From: an uncultured Gammaproteobacteria bacterium
GTDB taxonomy: Bacteria; Pseudomonadota; Gammaproteobacteria; Pseudomonadales; Pseudohongiellaceae
Assembly: GCA_913060695.1 (NCBI GenBank)
Contig: CAJXUA010000005.1
Coordinates: 124,001-188,000, forward strand
DNA: 64,000 bases
Direction: 5' to 3'
In this document: positions 1-9,071 of the stretch, piece by piece
Layout of the letters: every line of letters begins with the position of its first letter
Position numbering within the stretch: the stretch's first letter is position 1
Notes under the pieces: generated by a model
Told to the model about the DNA's origin: nothing
What the model saw: only the letters and a program-made list of their open reading frames with translations
Databases searched by the model: none
Made by a program: the position numbers and the translations under genes

Positions 1-2529
1 GATAGCTTCCAGCGCGTTAATGGTTTCGACGAGGAGGCAGCCCTGCTAGGGCTAGGCCGTGCCTATGCGTTAACCGGGCAATACGAAGAGGGCATCGCCT
101 TGCTTGAAGACGAGATTGGGGCCTATGCCATCTCGCCGGTATTGAGCACGCAGTTAGCGGAGTTGCTGCGCACGACTGGGCAGTCTGCTCGCGCCCTAGA
201 TATTCTAGAAGAAGTCGTCTCCGAAAATACTAACCCCCCCGTTCGCGCACTCGTGCAGTACGGTAGCCTGTTGCAATTCGTGGGGCGTCGCGATGAGGCA
301 ATAGCGCCATTGAATGCCGCTATTGCTCGCTACGATAATGGCATGGTGTTTGACTCCGAAGAGATCGCGATGGTGGCCTTGGCCAGTTGGCTACTGGATC
401 GTTTCCACGATGCCAATAGTCTGTTCAGTGAAGCAACAAGGGTTGATCCGAATAATCTCGAGGCGCAGGTACTTTGGGGCGACCTCTTCATGGAGAAATT
501 CAATACTCCTGACGCAGAGAAGTCTTATGACGCGGCGCTGGCAATTAACCGTCGCTATGGGCCAGCCTTGATAGGCCAGGCCAAGATTAGTGGTGGCGAA
601 CGCTCGCTAAGCTTTGCCCTGAGCGTGAACGAGCGTGATGTCAAAGCCTTGGAGACCATGGCTACGCTGTTGGTGCTCAATAATCGTCAGGAAGATGCCG
701 AAGAGTTCATCGAGGCAGCTTTGGAGATCAACCCAGAGTCGATCAAGTCACTCAGCTTGAAGGCGACTCAGGCTGCCATGAAGGAAGAGTTTGCCCTGTT
801 TGCGCAGTTAGAGGCGCAAGTGAAATCCTTCAGCCCGAATAATCCGCACTTCTACGGCGATATCGCTGATGCCTTCGGCAATAATTATCGCTTCACCGAG
901 GCGGTGGGCTATGCCCGTCAAGCCATCGCCGCTGATCCCAATTACTGGCAAGGGCATACCTTGTTGGGCACCAATCTTATCCGCTTAGGTGAAGAAGAGG
1001 CGGGGCGTGAGTCTCTCGAACTTGCGTTCGACAACGACCCCTTCAATGTAATGACTTCCAATATGCTCAAGGTTTTCGACACCCTAGAAGAGTACGCAAC
1101 GCTGCGTACTGAGCATTTCGAAGTGCGTATGAGTCAGAGTGATGCAGTCGTTCTATGGCCCTACATGGCGCCGCTCATCGAAGAGAATTGGGCCACCTTG
1201 ACTGAGAAGTATGGTTTCGAGCCCGAAGCGCCCGTCTTGATCGAGATATTCGATCGCACAGAGGATTTTGCGGTGCGCTCTGTTGGCCTGCCCGATATCG
1301 GCCCACTAGTAGGCATCTGTTTTGGCAAGGTCGTTACCCTGATCTCTCCAGCGACACTGGATGCCAATTGGCAGGAGATTCTGTGGCACGAGTTAGTCCA
1401 CGTATTTACATTGCAGATGACCAATAACCGCATGCCACGGTGGCTTTCGGAGGGCATTTCCACTTGGGAGGAACGTGAGGCGCGGCCGGAATGGGGGCGT
1501 CGTCAGGGTATCGAATTAGTACGCGCCGTCGAGGATGAGAAGCTGCTGCCTGTGGCGAGCCTCAACGAAGGTTTCACTGGGGCTAATAACAACGAAGACC
1601 TAGGTTTCGCATACTTCCAGTCCTATCTGGTTGTCGATTTTATCGCCAAAGAGTATGGCTTCGAGAAGATGGTCGAATTGATCAATCAATACGCGCTCAT
1701 CAAAGAAGAGTCTGAAATGTTCAGCGCTGTATTCGGTAAGCCCGTCGAGGAGTTCGACGCGGATTTCCGCAGCTGGATCGACCGTCGTGTGGGCGAGATC
1801 GACGTCTACGTCCACACCGAAGACGCGGCGGATGAAGGGGCTGCCCATGGTCACGGTCAGCGCGAGAACTCCAGTGCGGTCCTAGCGGAGCTCTATAATA
1901 ATGCTTCCTTGAAACAACATATGCGCCAGCGCGTTCAGGATCAGCCCCGTGACTTCCAGGCGCATTTGCAGTTGGGCATCGTACTCTTCAAAGAAGAATT
2001 ATTCGAAGAGGCGAAAGTGCATTTAGAGATAGCCGATGAGATCCTGCCGGACTACTCGGGCTATCCAAGCCCGCCCCTAGTGCTATCCCAAATCTACGAG
2101 CGGCAGGGCGATGACGCGGCGCGAATCGAACAGTTAAAGCGCATGATGGTGAATCAACAGCATGACTATGACTCTGCGGTATTGCTTGCTAAGCGAGCTT
2201 TGGACGCGGGTGATACGGAAGAGGCGGACTACTACGTACAGCGCGCTCTTTCCGTTAGTCCCTATAGGCTCGATGTGCACCAGGTGAGCGCGCAGATCGC
2301 CACACTTACGGACAATGCCTCGATGGCAGTGCGCGAATTCGAAGTCTTAGTCACACTCGATCGCAACGATCCTGTCGAGGCGCGTACCAATCTCGCCGAG
2401 GCTTATATGAATAATGGGCAGGCTCAAGAGGCCAAACGCAACATCCTGACTGCCCTAGAGATTGCACCAAGTTATCAGAGGGCGCAGCAAGTGCTGCTAA
2501 AAGCTGTAGACAGCGTTAATGAGCAGTAG
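1..2529 (+). CDS. TPR-repeat protein with gluzincin (peptidase MA-like) domain, 5' end outside window
   Basis: Reading frame is open from base 1 (DSFQRVNGFDEEAALLGLGRAYALTGQYEEG...), so the listed TTG at 100 is not the true start; HELVHVFTLQMT (HExxH) plus TPR-like repeats on both sides. Confidence 0.85.
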   Translation, partial: DSFQRVNGFDEEAALLGLGRAYALTGQYEEGIALLEDEIGAYAISPVLSTQLAELLRTTGQSARALDILEEVVSENTNPPVRALVQYGSLLQFVGRRDEAIAPLNAAIARYDNGMVFDSEEIAMVALASWLLDRFHDANSLFSEATRVDPNNLEAQVLWGDLFMEKFNTPDAEKSYDAALAINRRYGPALIGQAKISGGERSLSFALSVNERDVKALETMATLLVLNNRQEDAEEFIEAALEINPESIKSLSLKATQAAMKEEFALFAQLEAQVKSFSPNNPHFYGDIADAFGNNYRFTEAVGYARQAIAADPNYWQGHTLLGTNLIRLGEEEAGRESLELAFDNDPFNVMTSNMLKVFDTLEEYATLRTEHFEVRMSQSDAVVLWPYMAPLIEENWATLTEKYGFEPEAPVLIEIFDRTEDFAVRSVGLPDIGPLVGICFGKVVTLISPATLDANWQEILWHELVHVFTLQMTNNRMPRWLSEGISTWEEREARPEWGRRQGIELVRAVEDEKLLPVASLNEGFTGANNNEDLGFAYFQSYLVVDFIAKEYGFEKMVELINQYALIKEESEMFSAVFGKPVEEFDADFRSWIDRRVGEIDVYVHTEDAADEGAAHGHGQRENSSAVLAELYNNASLKQHMRQRVQDQPRDFQAHLQLGIVLFKEELFEEAKVHLEIADEILPDYSGYPSPPLVLSQIYERQGDDAARIEQLKRMMVNQQHDYDSAVLLAKRALDAGDTEEADYYVQRALSVSPYRLDVHQVSAQIATLTDNASMAVREFEVLVTLDRNDPVEARTNLAEAYMNNGQAQEAKRNILTALEIAPSYQRAQQVLLKAVDSVNEQ

Positions 2530-2575
2530 GGTTTTAAGACACTAGAGATCTTCCCCGGTCGGAGGCGTTACGTTG

Positions 2576-3475
2576 ATGAGCGAGCAGGTGGGTACAAGGA
2601 CTAACACTAAGGCGCTGTCGCTAGTCGCGATAGTCGGGCTTTGTGCATTGCTGTCCGTCCCAGTGCAAGCGCAGAACTCGGCTGTACCATTGGATTTCGA
2701 CGCTGAATCCTTCATGCGCGATTTATCAGGGGCAGAGTCAGGTCTGAATACAGAGTTTACTTGGGTGCGTGGCCGCTATACCAATTACGGGGGTGGTCGC
2801 AGCAGGCGAGGTGGCGGTGGCGGAGGTTTTGGCGGTAGAGGCGGCTGGTGGGATACCGATTACCCAGACGCCGAGTCGAATTTCCTACGTGGGGTGCAGC
2901 GTTATACCAATATAGATGCAAATAGTAAGAGTTATGATTTTCTAGATCTGACTGACCCACGACTATACGAACACTCATTTCTCTACATGAATATGAAGCG
3001 AGTGCCCATTGGCTCGATTTACACCGGACCGGATTTTCAGCCCGCGGAGATCGCGGCGCTTAGAGAGTTTATGTTTAGAGGGGGCTTCGTTCTGCTCGAT
3101 GATTTTTGGGGAGAAGCGCACCTACAAGATTTTCAGACAGAGATGGCGAAATTATTTCCGGAGCGCGAGCTCGTCAAGCTCGATGTACGGCACGAATTGT
3201 TCCACACGTTTTTCGACATCAACGAGTTTGTACAGGTGCCCGGTCGTGCGGTAACGTGGGATTATAATGGCGGGTTTAGTTTGGATGATCCTAACTATCC
3301 TCCTTCGGTATATGCGATTCTCGATGACGATGGACGGGTGATGTTGGTGGCCAATCATAATGCGGATCTTGGCGATGGGTGGGAGCATACCTTCTACGAA
3401 CCCTATCCAACCCGTTATAGTAACGATGCCTATAAGATTGCCATCAACTACCTGATATACGCATTCACGCATTAA
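2576..3475 (+). CDS. DUF4159 domain-containing protein, exported
   Basis: Signal peptide-like N terminus, RYTNIDANSKSYDFLDLTDPRLYEHSFLYMN..., GGFVLLDDFWGE motif typical of DUF4159; operon context with MoxR/DUF58. Confidence 0.85.
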   Translation: MSEQVGTRTNTKALSLVAIVGLCALLSVPVQAQNSAVPLDFDAESFMRDLSGAESGLNTEFTWVRGRYTNYGGGRSRRGGGGGGFGGRGGWWDTDYPDAESNFLRGVQRYTNIDANSKSYDFLDLTDPRLYEHSFLYMNMKRVPIGSIYTGPDFQPAEIAALREFMFRGGFVLLDDFWGEAHLQDFQTEMAKLFPERELVKLDVRHELFHTFFDINEFVQVPGRAVTWDYNGGFSLDDPNYPPSVYAILDDDGRVMLVANHNADLGDGWEHTFYEPYPTRYSNDAYKIAINYLIYAFTH

Positions 3476-3511
3476 GCTAATTCATTACAACAGGCGAAAC
3501 AGGAAGCACTC

Positions 3512-4555
3512 ATGTCAGAACTAGAAAACATTGCTGAGGAAGTTGTCGATGGACTAGAGAGCCAAGACGATTTGGCACTGGTCAAGAAGATGCAGGATGG
3601 CCGCGATCAGATTATTGCGGAGATCAAGAAAGTCATTGTGGGCCAAGAAGCAGTGATTGATGAGTTGCTGATCGCCTTGTTTGCCGGCGGACACTGTCTT
3701 ATCACCGGGGTGCCAGGCCTAGCTAAGACCCTGCTGATTAAAACGGTAGCGGATATTCTGCAAGTGGACTTCAGCCGTATTCAGTTTACTCCCGATCTTA
3801 TGCCTGCCGACGTAGTGGGGTCCGAGATCGTGGAAGAGGTCGATGGTGCGCGACGATTGAAGTTCGTGAAAGGGCCTATATTCACCAATATCCTCCTCGC
3901 GGACGAGATCAACCGTACGCCGCCGAAGACACAGTCCTCTCTGCTAGAGGCGATGGAAGAGCGTCAGGTAACGGCCGCGGGTATTACGCACAAGATGTCG
4001 CGTCCATTCTTCGTATTGGCTACGCAGAACCCGATCGAATTGGAGGGCACCTATCCGTTGCCTGAGGCGCAGCTTGACCGTTTCATGTTCAAGATCGAGC
4101 TTGGCTATCTTTCCGAGGATGACGAAGTGATGGTCGTGGGCAATACCACTCAGATCGTCGACAACACTGTTTCTCACCCACTGAGCGGCGAGGATATTCT
4201 CGAGTTCCAGCGTATTGCTAGGCAGGTGCCCGCCGCACAGTCGGTGATCCGCTATGCTGTGCAGATAGTGCATGCCTCTCGTCCCACTAATCCCAACGCT
4301 CCAGATTTCGTGAAGGATTGGGTAAGTTGGGGGGCGGGCATCCGTGCCTCGCAAAATTTGGTCTTGGCGGGCAAAGTGCGTGCATTGCTGCGTGGACGCT
4401 ACAATGTTTCTTACGGCGATATTCGCGCCTTGGCGCCCGCCGTGCTGCGACACAGGGTGCTACTAAACTTCCATGCTGAGGCGGAGCGAGTGACTACGGA
4501 TGATGTAGTAAAGCGTTTGCTAGAGACTGTCCCAGAACCAAGTTCCAATCTCTAA
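3512..4555 (+). CDS. MoxR family AAA+ ATPase
   Basis: GVPGLAKTLLIKTVA Walker A, LLADEINRTPPKTQSSLLEAMEERQVT, ATQNPIELEGTYPLPEAQLDRFMF. Confidence 0.96.
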   Translation: MSELENIAEEVVDGLESQDDLALVKKMQDGRDQIIAEIKKVIVGQEAVIDELLIALFAGGHCLITGVPGLAKTLLIKTVADILQVDFSRIQFTPDLMPADVVGSEIVEEVDGARRLKFVKGPIFTNILLADEINRTPPKTQSSLLEAMEERQVTAAGITHKMSRPFFVLATQNPIELEGTYPLPEAQLDRFMFKIELGYLSEDDEVMVVGNTTQIVDNTVSHPLSGEDILEFQRIARQVPAAQSVIRYAVQIVHASRPTNPNAPDFVKDWVSWGAGIRASQNLVLAGKVRALLRGRYNVSYGDIRALAPAVLRHRVLLNFHAEAERVTTDDVVKRLLETVPEPSSNL

Positions 4556-4578
4556 TCGCGACGCGAGAAGCACCTGAT

Positions 4579-5472
4579 ATGGCTGCAAATACCACATTCA
4601 TCGATCCCTCCATACTCGCGAGTTTGGATAATCTTGAGCTGCGCGCTCGTGTCGTAGTCGAGGGCTTTATCTCGGGTCTACACAAGAGCCCGCACCGAGG
4701 TTTTAGCGTCGAATTCACCGACTATCGTCACTATTATCAAGGCGACGATATGCGTCACGTGGACTGGAAACTCTACGCCCGTAGCGACAAGTTTTATATC
4801 AAGCAATATGAAGATGAGACGAATGTGCGCAGCTACGTGCTGCTCGATTCGAGCGCCTCAATGGCCTATTCCTCTGGTGGCATGAGCAAGCTCGACTATG
4901 GCCGCACACTGGCCTCTGCGCTTGCGTATTTCATTACTCGTCAGCGTGACGCCGTAGGCCTGATCACATTCGATGATAAGGTCAACGAGTATATTCCCGC
5001 ACTGTGCCGCCAGCCCCATCTAATTCGTATTCTGCGCGTGCTCGCGAATCTCAAAGCTGGCACTAAGACGGACATCGTCAAGCCGTTATCGGATCTGGCG
5101 TCAAACTTGAATCGCAAGAGCATGGTGATTTTGATTAGCGATATGCTCGAAGACGAGGAGCGCATCATAAAGACTCTGCAGCGCCTGCGCGCGATGGGCA
5201 ATGACGTAATCGTATTCCATGTCCTGGACGAGGCAGAATTGCTATTTAATTTTCAAGAAGCGACAGAGTTTGTCGATGCGGAGAATAGTGAAACCTTCAT
5301 TACTTCGCCGGCATCTATTCGCGCCGCCTATTTAGAAAACTTTAATAATTATCTGAATTATTGCAAGAAGAAGTGCCAGAGTAGCGGGGTAGATTACTGC
5401 CTGCTCAATACCTCCCAACCATTGGATACGGCACTGTATTCCTATATTTCGCGCAGGGCCAAGAGCTTCTAG
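4579..5472 (+). CDS. DUF58 domain-containing protein
   Basis: HKSPHRGFSVEFTDYRHYYQGDDMRHVDWKLYARSDKFYIKQYEDETN; follows moxR. Confidence 0.95.
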   Translation: MAANTTFIDPSILASLDNLELRARVVVEGFISGLHKSPHRGFSVEFTDYRHYYQGDDMRHVDWKLYARSDKFYIKQYEDETNVRSYVLLDSSASMAYSSGGMSKLDYGRTLASALAYFITRQRDAVGLITFDDKVNEYIPALCRQPHLIRILRVLANLKAGTKTDIVKPLSDLASNLNRKSMVILISDMLEDEERIIKTLQRLRAMGNDVIVFHVLDEAELLFNFQEATEFVDAENSETFITSPASIRAAYLENFNNYLNYCKKKCQSSGVDYCLLNTSQPLDTALYSYISRRAKSF

Positions 5473-7506
5473 ATGACTTTTCTCACGCCACTATTCTTGT
5501 TTGGACTTCTCGCAGCAGCGATCCCTATTGCGATTCACCTTATTCGCAAAGAGAAGCCACCGAAGATGGTCTTCAGTACCCTACGATTCCTGAAGAACAC
5601 GACAAAGAAACTGGTTCTGTTTCAGAAAATCCAACAGTGGTTGCTTCTGCTTCTGCGCGCCGCACTTATCGCATTATTGGCTTTCGCCTTCGCACGCCCA
5701 TTATTCGATAGCAATATCGCAAGCCTCGTGGACGCCGAGCCCGAGTCCATCGCAATTCTGATGGATGTCTCTATGAGCATGCGCTACGGCGATCGTTTCG
5801 CTCGCGCTCAAGATGCCGCACGTGACGTGATAGATGGCCTCGCACAGGGTGACGAAGTGGCGATTATCGTTTTTGACAATGCCACGGTAAGCGTGCGCGA
5901 GTTGAGTACGGATCTGGATGGGGCACGCGCTTTTGTCGAAGGTTTGAGTGAGCCCAGTTTCGAAGTGACACGCTATATGCCAGCACTGCGCCTAGCCAAC
6001 GACATGCTCGAGTCAGCACGTCATCAGAAGAGAAGCATTCATTTACTGTCGGATTATCAGGCCAGTGGCATGGGGACCGACGATTCAGGCTGGATGCTCT
6101 CCCCCGGTGTGGTACTGAATACGATCGATGTAGGCGCGGGCGCCACGCGCAACTTGCTGTTAACGGATGTGCGTTCCCCAGACCAATTGATTGAGAATCG
6201 CAATGAGTACGAGATTCTCGCTCGCGTGCGCAGCACTGGAAGTGTGCATCTGGATCAAGCCGATGTGCGCCTGATCCTCGACGGGCAAGAGACTACTCGC
6301 GTAGCGGTGGACCTCAGTGAGGCATCTGAGGCTGTTGTCCGTCTGCCAGCGTTGTTCGACAGCGCTGGTACTCATCGTGGCGAAATTCGCGTCGGCGCGG
6401 ATGACTTCTCAATCGACAACAGCTACTTCTTTACAGTGGATGTGATGGCGAAGATACAGGTGCTAGTAGTCAATGGAGAGCCATCAGCGAACTGGTATGA
6501 AGATGAGGCGCATTGGCTTTCATTAGCCATTGGTGGCAACGCTGCAGAATCGCCCTTCGTGCTCAATTCGGCGCGATCTGAGGAAGTAGATGCGGCACTA
6601 CTCGCCCAGCAAGATGTTGTGGTCTTGCTCAATGCAGGCAGCGATCTGAGCGGCTCTCAAGCGCGCGCACTCGACGACTATGTAACGGAAGGGGGTAGCT
6701 TGCTAATAGCTCCTGGAGATCGTGTGAACCCAACACAGTTCAACCAGTTACTGGGAGGCATAAGCCCAGCAGTTCTCAATGAGAGCATTCGTTTCGCTGG
6801 TAGCGACTACCTCTTGATCGCCGATATGGATAGGCGACATCCCGTTCTACTGCCTCTAGGGGTAGATTGGGGGGTGCGTTTCGAAGGCTATTGGGCGGTG
6901 GATGCGGTGGACGATGCGGATGTACTCATGCAATTCGACAACGGCAGTCCTGCCTTTATAGAGCGCCAGGTAGGCCGTGGCAATGTGCTGCTGTTTGCTT
7001 CCTCCTTAGACACGGAGTGGAATAATCTGCCTCTCCAGGGGCTGTACCTGCCCTTCGTGCACGAGTCTCTACGCTATCTCGCACAGGCCACCACGAAGGA
7101 GCGAGCCTACCGCATTGGCAGTCTTATCGACTTGTCCGAAGTAGGCCGTGAGGGCGCGCGAGTGCAAGTCACAGGCCCATCGGGTGAGGCAATATCCTTG
7201 AGCCAAAACGGGAGTTCGTTTACGCCTCGACAGATCGGCTTCTTAACTGTTGATGGAGGTGAGGGTCCTCAGTATTACGCTGTGAACGCAAACCCCGAAG
7301 AATCGATTCTGGCGAAGATGGCGCCGAGTACACTTGTTGACAGTATTAGCAATCCAGAGACAGCGCCTGTGCAATCCGAACAGGTAAGAACTGCTCAGTT
7401 AGTGGCCGAACTAGAGGGTCCGCAGCGGGTGTGGTGGTGGGTTCTTTTGCTGGTTATGCTCATGCTGCTTGCTGAGACCCGTATCGCTAATACCACTTAT
7501 CGATAA
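5473..7506 (+). CDS. BatA domain / VWA domain membrane protein
   Basis: N-terminal FLTPLFLFGLLAAAIPIAIHLIRKEKPPKMVFSTLRFLK (BatA), VWA MDVSMSMRYGDRF; starts on the base after the DUF58 stop codon. Confidence 0.92.
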   Translation: MTFLTPLFLFGLLAAAIPIAIHLIRKEKPPKMVFSTLRFLKNTTKKLVLFQKIQQWLLLLLRAALIALLAFAFARPLFDSNIASLVDAEPESIAILMDVSMSMRYGDRFARAQDAARDVIDGLAQGDEVAIIVFDNATVSVRELSTDLDGARAFVEGLSEPSFEVTRYMPALRLANDMLESARHQKRSIHLLSDYQASGMGTDDSGWMLSPGVVLNTIDVGAGATRNLLLTDVRSPDQLIENRNEYEILARVRSTGSVHLDQADVRLILDGQETTRVAVDLSEASEAVVRLPALFDSAGTHRGEIRVGADDFSIDNSYFFTVDVMAKIQVLVVNGEPSANWYEDEAHWLSLAIGGNAAESPFVLNSARSEEVDAALLAQQDVVVLLNAGSDLSGSQARALDDYVTEGGSLLIAPGDRVNPTQFNQLLGGISPAVLNESIRFAGSDYLLIADMDRRHPVLLPLGVDWGVRFEGYWAVDAVDDADVLMQFDNGSPAFIERQVGRGNVLLFASSLDTEWNNLPLQGLYLPFVHESLRYLAQATTKERAYRIGSLIDLSEVGREGARVQVTGPSGEAISLSQNGSSFTPRQIGFLTVDGGEGPQYYAVNANPEESILAKMAPSTLVDSISNPETAPVQSEQVRTAQLVAELEGPQRVWWWVLLLVMLMLLAETRIANTTYR

Positions 7507-7710
7507 AATTCCTCCTTTTTTTCTGAATTAGCCTCTAGAGGCCGATGAATTCTGCAATATTTTTAAGTGACTGTTTTCATTGATAATGTGCGCGGGGTTT
7601 GTCACGAGAGTTTAATACAACTGTCATATTTCAGAAAAAATTCAGAATTAATTCATATATTTCTGTTGAATTAGGGCATTCGTTGCGCGATATTGAGTCC
7701 ATAAGAAAGG

Positions 7711-8535
7711 ATGGTACTCATTATGAATAATAATAATTATGAGAGTATGCGCGCGTTCTTAATCACCAGTCTGTTCATTTGCACCTGCGCAGTCGCTCAA
7801 GCACAAACCCAAACAGATGTCGCTAATCAGCTTAGCTCTTCCACCGGTCATTCAAGCTTAGAGCAAACTCTCTTCGATACTGAAAGCGCAACCCCGGCCA
7901 CGTTAGCGACAGAAGTTGTGTCGCAATACGCGATTCTCGTTGAAGAGCTCGAATCAGAATTCGGTCCCTTCGATGCGCGCCTGAGTGAGCCCTTGCTTTC
8001 GACCGGCGATATGCTTGCCGCAGGTGGCGACTATCATGGAGCAATAAGCTACATAGAGCGGGCCTTGCATGTTCTGCGGATCAACCAAGGCTTGTATAGC
8101 GAACCTCAAATCGCCATTGTCGAGCGTCTCATCGAATTCAACGTTGCCCTAGAAGACTGGGAAGCAGTCGATGAAAACTTCCGTTATCTCGAATTTCTCT
8201 ATACCCGTCTTTTTGATGAGGGTGGCATGAAGTGGGATTATGGTATCGCGCAAGTGGCGGATTGGCATGTTATCGCCATCAATAATGGTCTCGGTGACGA
8301 TATCGAGGATCATCTGCGTGAGGCAAATAAGCTTTTCAAATTAAGACTAGCCTATGCAGAGCAAGATGAGAGAGTGGAGCAGCAAGTGATTGACGTGCTT
8401 CGTCATAACCTCCAATTCACTGCTTATCACCTGCAGCATCGGGAATCGACCCTAAAAACCGAACGTATTTATACCCGCCTCGAATCACGCTATCGTGATG
8501 ACGAACGTGCAGGCAGTCTCGCCTCTGTCGATTAA
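7711..8535 (+). CDS. Exported TPR-like hypothetical protein
   Basis: SD-like AAGAAAGG before ATG, signal peptide, helical repeat content (HGAISYIERALHVLRINQG). Confidence 0.7.
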   Translation: MVLIMNNNNYESMRAFLITSLFICTCAVAQAQTQTDVANQLSSSTGHSSLEQTLFDTESATPATLATEVVSQYAILVEELESEFGPFDARLSEPLLSTGDMLAAGGDYHGAISYIERALHVLRINQGLYSEPQIAIVERLIEFNVALEDWEAVDENFRYLEFLYTRLFDEGGMKWDYGIAQVADWHVIAINNGLGDDIEDHLREANKLFKLRLAYAEQDERVEQQVIDVLRHNLQFTAYHLQHRESTLKTERIYTRLESRYRDDERAGSLASVD

Positions 8536-9071
8536 CGCGCTTCAATTGATCTTTAGGAATAGGTCTTAGGAACTGGTCTTAGTAAGACTAGGAGGAGGAC
8601 AGGAATGTCCTCGAAGGGTTTATGGCGCTAAGGCTCAGGACTAGAAAGCAACTCAGTGTTTAGAAAAGGGGGGGAACAAAGAATGTCTCAAAAGCCCTTT
8701 GCCTTAGCTCTTTGCGATTAGTTGGTCTCTATCCTTAGTGACCGGTCAACCGAAAGTGAAATGATGGTATCACAGCAATTTCTGCTTTTACTTCGCTAGT
8801 TACAAATTGTCACATTCCCCCGCGAATTCGCGCCCAAGCATTCTAAAATTCTCAATCTTTTTATGGATCTTCTAAGGAGTTTGCGATGGAGGATTTCTTT
8901 TTGCTTAAAAATAAAGCGGACGCTCGATAATTGTTCGTAAATTCAAGCGTATTTCTTTGCAGTGGAGTTAGCGCGAGGACTTTTTAAAGTGGGAGACAAG
9001 GCCACATTCCCTGTGGCCTAGATCTAATATCGAACGCTCGTTCATATAGCATCTGTTGTTAAGCCTTGGCC

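Noticed and set aside
3944-4453. 169-aa minus-strand ORF
   Set aside because: Antisense to moxR with no family signature
7531-7542. GCCTCTAGAGGC palindrome after the BatA gene
   Set aside because: Short 12-bp palindrome with no loop or T-tract; not enough to call a terminator or operator
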